From NCBI RefSeq assembly GCF_021532275.1, contig NZ_JACBOT010000031.1, forward strand, positions 372,001-436,000: a DNA stretch of 64,000 bases, written 5' to 3'. Positions 59,990 to 64,000 of this stretch are shown here, one piece after another. How positions within the stretch are numbered: position 1 is the first letter of the stretch; each line of letters begins with the position of its first letter. The DNA is from Brevibacterium sp. UCMA 11754. Lineage in GTDB: Bacteria > Actinomycetota > Actinomycetes > Actinomycetales > Brevibacteriaceae. The notes beneath the pieces were generated by a model. It was not told the origin of the DNA. It worked only from the letters and a program-made list of their open reading frames with translations, and did no database searches. The position numbers were made by a program, and so were the translations under genes.

Positions 59990-61015
59990 GGCGTTGGCCC
60001 TGATCGCCAGCATCCACACGCCGAGGACGAAGACCGCGACCGGCACGGACACAGTGAAGGTCGCGAGCACCGGGTCAAGCGCGCTGTTGCCCAGCTGCGA
60101 ATCGACTTCGATGCCCACCCCGGCCGAGAATGCTCCGGCGGCGGCGAAGATGAAGTAATGGCCGTAGCCGTAGGCGAGCGAACCGCCGAGGCTGCCGATC
60201 GCCCGGTGGTGGGGCGGCCAGAAGTAGATCCACCACATGGCCGCCGTGACGAGCAGGCTGAGGATGCCCAGAGACACCAGCGAAACGAGGTCGACACTGT
60301 CCTCGAACGCTCCGAACACCGCGTTCGCCGAGGCCAGCATGGACTCGCCGAGGACGATGATCGTGAAGCAGCCGAAGCGTTCGGTGATGTGCTCGGGATG
60401 CCAGGGTGTCGTCCCCCGCGCTTCCGCGATGACGGGGATGGCCACCTCGGCGAGGACGAGAATGAGGAACCCGGCCAGTGAGATCGCCGGATCATCGATG
60501 CTCATCCACGCCACCCACAGCACCTGCGCGATGCCGATTCCGCAGGCGTAGGTCAGCGTCGCCCCTCGCGCATTGCCCGCATGCCGTGCCGCGCGCAGCC
60601 ACTGCGCGATCATGACCACGCGCATGAGGATGTAGCCGAGGATGAGGACGAGGAAATTCTCGTCTTCGAAGACCGGTCCGATGCCCGCGGCCAGGATGAG
60701 CACCCCGCCCATCTGCACGATCGTCATCACCCGGTAGAGCCAGTCGTCGGTGTCGAATGAGGTCGCGAACCATGTGAAGTTCATCCACGCCCACCAGATC
60801 GCGAAGAAGATCATGAGGTACTTGCCCAGACCGGCGCCGAGGTGGCCGGCAGTGACCGTATCATGCAGATTGCTCGCGGCAATGGACACCGCGATGACGA
60901 ACACGAGGTCGAAGAACAGCTCGAGCGAACTGGCCGCACGAGAGTCCTCACCTGGGTCTCGGGGTCGCATCGGGGTCAGTCGGAACCGGGTTCGGTGCGC
61001 GGCTGCACTGCTCAT
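59816..61015 (-). CDS. low temperature requirement protein A (LtrA)
   Basis: A 399-residue membrane protein of the LtrA family with about ten helices. It has the signature SSLELFFDLVFVIAVSIAAS in the first helix, WWAWMNFTWFATSFDTDDW, and RFGCFTIIVLGESMLA in the middle. LtrA was first linked to growth of Listeria at low temperature; its molecular function is not known. ATG 61015 has AAGGTG seven bases upstream; GTG 61024 in the same frame is the alternative. Confidence 0.92.
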   Translation of the reverse strand: MSSAAAHRTRFRLTPMRPRDPGEDSRAASSLELFFDLVFVIAVSIAASNLHDTVTAGHLGAGLGKYLMIFFAIWWAWMNFTWFATSFDTDDWLYRVMTIVQMGGVLILAAGIGPVFEDENFLVLILGYILMRVVMIAQWLRAARHAGNARGATLTYACGIGIAQVLWVAWMSIDDPAISLAGFLILVLAEVAIPVIAEARGTTPWHPEHITERFGCFTIIVLGESMLASANAVFGAFEDSVDLVSLVSLGILSLLVTAAMWWIYFWPPHHRAIGSLGGSLAYGYGHYFIFAAAGAFSAGVGIEVDSQLGNSALDPVLATFTVSVPVAVFVLGVWMLAIRANASGVVNAVIPVCAVLVLLDPIIPVPTFLTTFFMIVIVITLIVATPKGDESSTVAEARA

Positions 61016-61109
61016 TTCTGTCACCTTCGCATGGGGGCCGATTTCCGCTGGGAACAGTCTAAGCTCCGAGCGTCGGCGCGAAACGGTATCCGAACCGAGT
61101 GCGGCTTCT

Positions 61110-61115
61110 TAGACT
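61110..61115 (+). promoter_or_regulatory. -10 box TAGACT of second response-regulator gene, leaderless
   Basis: TAGACT ends six bases before the ATG at 61122. Confidence 0.55.
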
Positions 61116-61121
61116 GAAGCC

Positions 61122-61910
61122 ATGACCCATGCCGCTGTGGACCCTCATCTGGCCGATCGCCGTCTCCTCCTCGTCGAGGACGATCCCACGGTCGCCGAGG
61201 TGGCCCGCAATTATCTGCGCGCCGCCGGTTTCCTCGTCGATGAGGTCACCGACGGCTTCCAAGCCCTCGAGGCCCTCGCCGAGGCGGTGCCCGATCTCGT
61301 CATCCTCGACCGCAAGCTGCCCGGCATCGATGGCACCGAGGTGTGCCGCCGGCTGCGAGCCTTCACCTCGGTGCCGGTGCTCATGCTCACCGCGCTGTCC
61401 GCGACCGAGGATCGCATCGACGGCCTCGAAGCCGGTGCCGACGACTATCTGACGAAGCCCTTCTCCCCCAAGGAGCTGGTGCTGCGGGTCCAGTCCATCC
61501 TCCGGCGCACCATCACCGAGTCCACACCCGAGGTCCCCTTCGACCTGGGACCGTTCCACCTCGACGTCTCTGCCCATCGGGTCACCCGACATGGGATCCC
61601 ATTGGAGCTCTCGGCTCGAGAATTCGACCTGCTCGCCTTCTTCCTCAAACACCCTCATCAGGTCTTCGACCGTGAAACGCTGCTGCGGACGGTGTGGGGA
61701 TGGGAGATCGGGGATCTGTCGACGATCACCGTGACGGTGAGACGGCTGCGAGAGAAGATCGAGGACGAGCCCTCTCAGGCGAAGTTCCTGACCACTGTGT
61801 GGGGCGCCGGCTACCGCTTCGACGTCCCGGACGCTGCGGACAGTGGCAATGCGGCGGTAAGTGGAGATGCCGCGGTCAGTAGCGACGCTGCGGACGGGAC
61901 TGCCCGATGA
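61122..61910 (+). CDS. OmpR-family response regulator
   Basis: A 262-residue regulator: a receiver with LLLVEDDPTVAEVARNYL, phosphoacceptor Asp63 in VILDRKLPGIDG, and KPFSPKELVLRVQSIL, then a winged helix (LELSAREFDLLAFFLKHP, TVTVRRLREKIEDEP, WGAGYRFDV). The C-terminal 25 residues are an Ala/Ser/Gly/Asp repeat (GNAAVSGDAAVSSDAAD), an unusual tail for OmpR proteins. The stop overlaps the kinase start (ATGA). Confidence 0.94.
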   Translation: MTHAAVDPHLADRRLLLVEDDPTVAEVARNYLRAAGFLVDEVTDGFQALEALAEAVPDLVILDRKLPGIDGTEVCRRLRAFTSVPVLMLTALSATEDRIDGLEAGADDYLTKPFSPKELVLRVQSILRRTITESTPEVPFDLGPFHLDVSAHRVTRHGIPLELSAREFDLLAFFLKHPHQVFDRETLLRTVWGWEIGDLSTITVTVRRLREKIEDEPSQAKFLTTVWGAGYRFDVPDAADSGNAAVSGDAAVSSDAADGTAR

Positions 61911-63094
61911 TGCTGCCGTTGCCGGAGATGCTGCGGATCTTCCTCGTCGCCTTCCTGTGCTCAGCCGCAGTCGGCACCCTCGGCGTGAGTGCACTGTGGC
62001 TGGGCAGGCGCCGATCACTGAGAGTGCGGCTGACGATCATCGTGGCCACGACCCTGGCATCCGTGCTCACCGGGATGATCGCGATCTCTGCGGCCATGTA
62101 CCTGTCCGAGCACGACCTCTACGTGTTCCTCACCGTGGCCTTCGCCTCGCTGCTGTCGACGATCGCGGTGACATGGTTCCTCGCCCGCGGCATCACCCGT
62201 GAGCACGAGGACCTGCGGGCGTTGACGGCCGAGGTCGGTGACGGCCGCAGGCTCGGCGACCTCGGCGATCCGAAGGATGTTTCGGAGACCGCGCTGCTGC
62301 GTGCCGAACTCGTCGCGACGAGCCGCAGGCTCGCCGACTCCCGGGACGAAGTTGCTGCGCTCGACCGCTCGCGGCGCGAGCTCGTCGCCTGGATTGCCCA
62401 CGATCTGCGCACGCCGATGGCCGGCCTGAAGGCGATGTCGGAGGCCCTCGAGGACGGGATGGTCGAGGACCGGCAGCGCTATTATGCGAAGATCCGCGTC
62501 CAGATCGATCGGCTCTCGCGCATGGTCGACGATCTCTTCGCCCTGTCACGGATCCAGTCGGGGGCTCTCGAGCTCGAGAGCATCGAGCTCAGCCTCTACG
62601 ACCTCGTCTCCGATGCGGTGGCCGAGCTGCGTCCCGTGGCTGCGTCGAAGGACGTCCGAATCCACGCGCGCGGACTCAGCGACGTCATCGTGGCCGGTGA
62701 CCCCCGAGAGCTGACCCGGGTGATCGAGAATCTGCTCATGAATGCGCTTCAGCACACACCGGCGAACACCGAAGTGGTCCTCGAGACGGACAGGAACGCT
62801 GAGGGGCAGGCCGTGCTCACCGTCACCGATGACGGAGGCGGCATCCCGTCCGAGGCACTCACCGAGGTCTTCACCACTGGCTGGCGAGGCTCACCGGCAC
62901 GCACCCCCGGCGACGATACGATCACCGGCGACCCGAGGGTCGATGGCGGCGGGGCGCTCACCGGCAATGCCGGTCTGGGGCTGGCCATCGTCCGCGGGAT
63001 CGTCGAGGCTCATACGGGGACCGTAGGCGTGACCAACACCGAGGCGGGGGCACGCTTCGAAGTGTGCCTGCCCGCAATCGCCCCCGCTGGCTGA
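61907..63094 (+). CDS. sensor histidine kinase
   Basis: A 395-residue kinase with two N-terminal transmembrane helices (about 7-30 and 43-75) and very little between them, so it senses within or at the membrane. A HAMP-like linker leads to HisKA with His165 in AWIAHDLRTPMAGLKAM, and HATPase_c with N-box IENLLMNALQHTP, DDGGGIPSEAL and GLGLAIVRGI. It is translationally coupled to its regulator and directly followed by an MFS gene with its own promoter. Confidence 0.93.
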   Translation: MMLPLPEMLRIFLVAFLCSAAVGTLGVSALWLGRRRSLRVRLTIIVATTLASVLTGMIAISAAMYLSEHDLYVFLTVAFASLLSTIAVTWFLARGITREHEDLRALTAEVGDGRRLGDLGDPKDVSETALLRAELVATSRRLADSRDEVAALDRSRRELVAWIAHDLRTPMAGLKAMSEALEDGMVEDRQRYYAKIRVQIDRLSRMVDDLFALSRIQSGALELESIELSLYDLVSDAVAELRPVAASKDVRIHARGLSDVIVAGDPRELTRVIENLLMNALQHTPANTEVVLETDRNAEGQAVLTVTDDGGGIPSEALTEVFTTGWRGSPARTPGDDTITGDPRVDGGGALTGNAGLGLAIVRGIVEAHTGTVGVTNTEAGARFEVCLPAIAPAG

Positions 63095-63107
63095 ATTCGC
63101 AGGCGTC

Positions 63108-63113
63108 TAGACT
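63108..63113 (+). promoter_or_regulatory. -10 box TAGACT of MFS gene, leaderless
   Basis: TAGACT ends six bases before the GTG at 63120, 14 bases after the kinase stop. Confidence 0.55.
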
Positions 63114-63119
63114 GGTCAG

Positions 63120-64000
63120 GTGCTCAAACCCATCCTGTGGCCGGTCCTCGCGCCGTCCCTTCTCTTCGCCGTCGGTGTGGGCGCGATGCTTCCGGTTCTG
63201 GTCCTCGGCGCGCTCGATCTGGGCTCGAGTTCCTCCTTCGCCGCTGCCATCGTCGGCATCATGGGCGCAGTGTCCCTTGTCGCGACTGTGCCGGCCGGGA
63301 TCCTCATCGACCGCCTCGGCGACTTCCGGGCGATGCTCGTCGCCACGATGACCGCGGTCGTCGTCCTCGGCGGGATCGTCGCGGCCTTCCTCTGGGACTC
63401 GCCTGCCTCTCTTGTTCTCTACACGGTGGCGCTCATGCTCTTCGCGCCGGTCTCCGATGTGTGGAGCCTGGCCCGGCAGGCAGTGGTCGCCGAGGTGATG
63501 CCGGCGAAGGATCTGGCCAAGGCGATGACGGCGCTGGGCGGAACTCAGCGGGTGGGCAACCTGATCGGCCCCATCGCCGGCGCCGGCCTCATGCTCGCCT
63601 TCCCGCTGTGGTCGGTGTTCGTCTTCGCCGGCGCCGCAGCCATCGCCGCCATCGTCGTCATGGCCCTGCCCATCGCCCACATCCCCGGCTACTCGGACCG
63701 CGGGAACTCCGGTGCTGGTGCGTCCGATCCGGGTCAGGCGCTGAAGTCAGCAGAGCCTCCCCGCCCTCGCCTCGACGTGAGGTGGAAGGCTGTGGTCCTC
63801 GTGGGGATCTCGGTCGCTGCACTGACGGTGGCTCGGTCGGCTCAGCCCGTGGTGATCCAGCTGTGGGGAGTCGAGATCGGGATGCACGAATCGTCGATCT
63901 CGCTCCTCATCGCCTTCGGCGCCGCCCTCGAACTCGGCTTCATGTTCCTCGGCGCCTATATCAAAGACCACCTCGGGCGGACGACGACGTTGGTGACCTG
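63120..64000 (+). CDS. MFS transporter (3' end beyond window)
   Basis: The first 293 codons of a major facilitator transporter starting at GTG 63120. Helices are visible from the start (PVLAPSLLFAVGVGAMLPVL), with the TM2-TM3 motif GILIDRLGDFRAMLVATM resembling the family's G-x-x-x-D-R-x-G-x-R. A VSDVWSLARQAVVAEVMPAK loop and a cytoplasmic linker near residue 200 follow, then the second half begins. The frame is open to the last base. The substrate is unknown; the adjacent two-component system may control it. Confidence 0.9.
   Translation, partial: MLKPILWPVLAPSLLFAVGVGAMLPVLVLGALDLGSSSSFAAAIVGIMGAVSLVATVPAGILIDRLGDFRAMLVATMTAVVVLGGIVAAFLWDSPASLVLYTVALMLFAPVSDVWSLARQAVVAEVMPAKDLAKAMTALGGTQRVGNLIGPIAGAGLMLAFPLWSVFVFAGAAAIAAIVVMALPIAHIPGYSDRGNSGAGASDPGQALKSAEPPRPRLDVRWKAVVLVGISVAALTVARSAQPVVIQLWGVEIGMHESSISLLIAFGAALELGFMFLGAYIKDHLGRTTTLVT

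Overview
The window is high-GC actinobacterial chromosome, most like a member of the Micrococcales near Brevibacterium; the genus is inferred from overall gene content and order. Supporting signs are dense bidirectional coding, many leaderless starts, MtrA-like and CIRCE-like sites, PspA/PspAA/PspAB, DUF3027, XPB-type helicases and a TQXA-like sortase substrate. No rRNA operon, CRISPR array, insertion sequence or phage was seen. Several blocks keep the gene order known from Mycobacterium tuberculosis: Rv0990c-Rv0996 plus mscL, Rv0861c-Rv0884c, mprAB-pepD and Rv0430-Rv0431.

Layout. 0.4-7 kb: GlpR-like membrane protein, GNAT and galU (minus), then 5-formyl-THF cyclo-ligase, an FmdB/Ruc-type zinc ribbon protein, a SAF-domain protein and mscL (plus). 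7-12.1 kb: a giant DUF4011/superfamily I helicase-like protein with degenerate catalytic motifs and a coupled 79-residue protein. 12.2-16.6 kb: tRNA-Arg(CCT), a TQXA-like surface protein with its sortase, a tandem universal stress protein and an HNH nuclease. 17-21.2 kb: an NlpC/P60 cell-wall hydrolase under a four-box MtrA-like array, a DtxR-family repressor, pdxH and serC. 21.5-29.7 kb: DUF456, MFS, DUF3027 and cold-shock genes, the XPB helicase pair and a frameshifted small membrane gene. 29.7-33.3 kb: ABC-F ATPase, EamA exporter and a divergent CGNR-type regulator.

33.4-41.6 kb is an envelope-stress block: an OmpR-type regulator behind a near-consensus CRP site, its sensor kinase, a membrane HtrA protease, an orphan WXG100 protein, and PspA-PspAA-HtpX-PspAB. 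41.7-48.6 kb: S4 protein, Gly-rich membrane protein, TSUP exporter, DUF1707 protein, NTF2-like protein, groEL with CIRCE, cspA, LytR_C and DUF3263. 48.9-54.3 kb: aldehyde dehydrogenase, ung, thrE, amidohydrolase. 54.5-57.8 kb: SGNH hydrolase, a formamidase-like hydrolase, PaaX-type regulator and tryptophan 2,3-dioxygenase (a likely kynurenine route). 57.9-61 kb: an M4 metalloprotease with an overlapping emfourin-type inhibitor, an eroded HTH regulator and LtrA. 61.1-64 kb: a second two-component system and an MFS transporter cut by the window end.

Two window-wide patterns stand out. At least fifteen genes have a TAnnnT -10 box six to eight bases before the start codon, implying leaderless mRNAs. 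Three unrelated intergenic tandem repeats share a 16-bp period and lie just upstream of minus-strand genes, with the sense strand rich in C and A.
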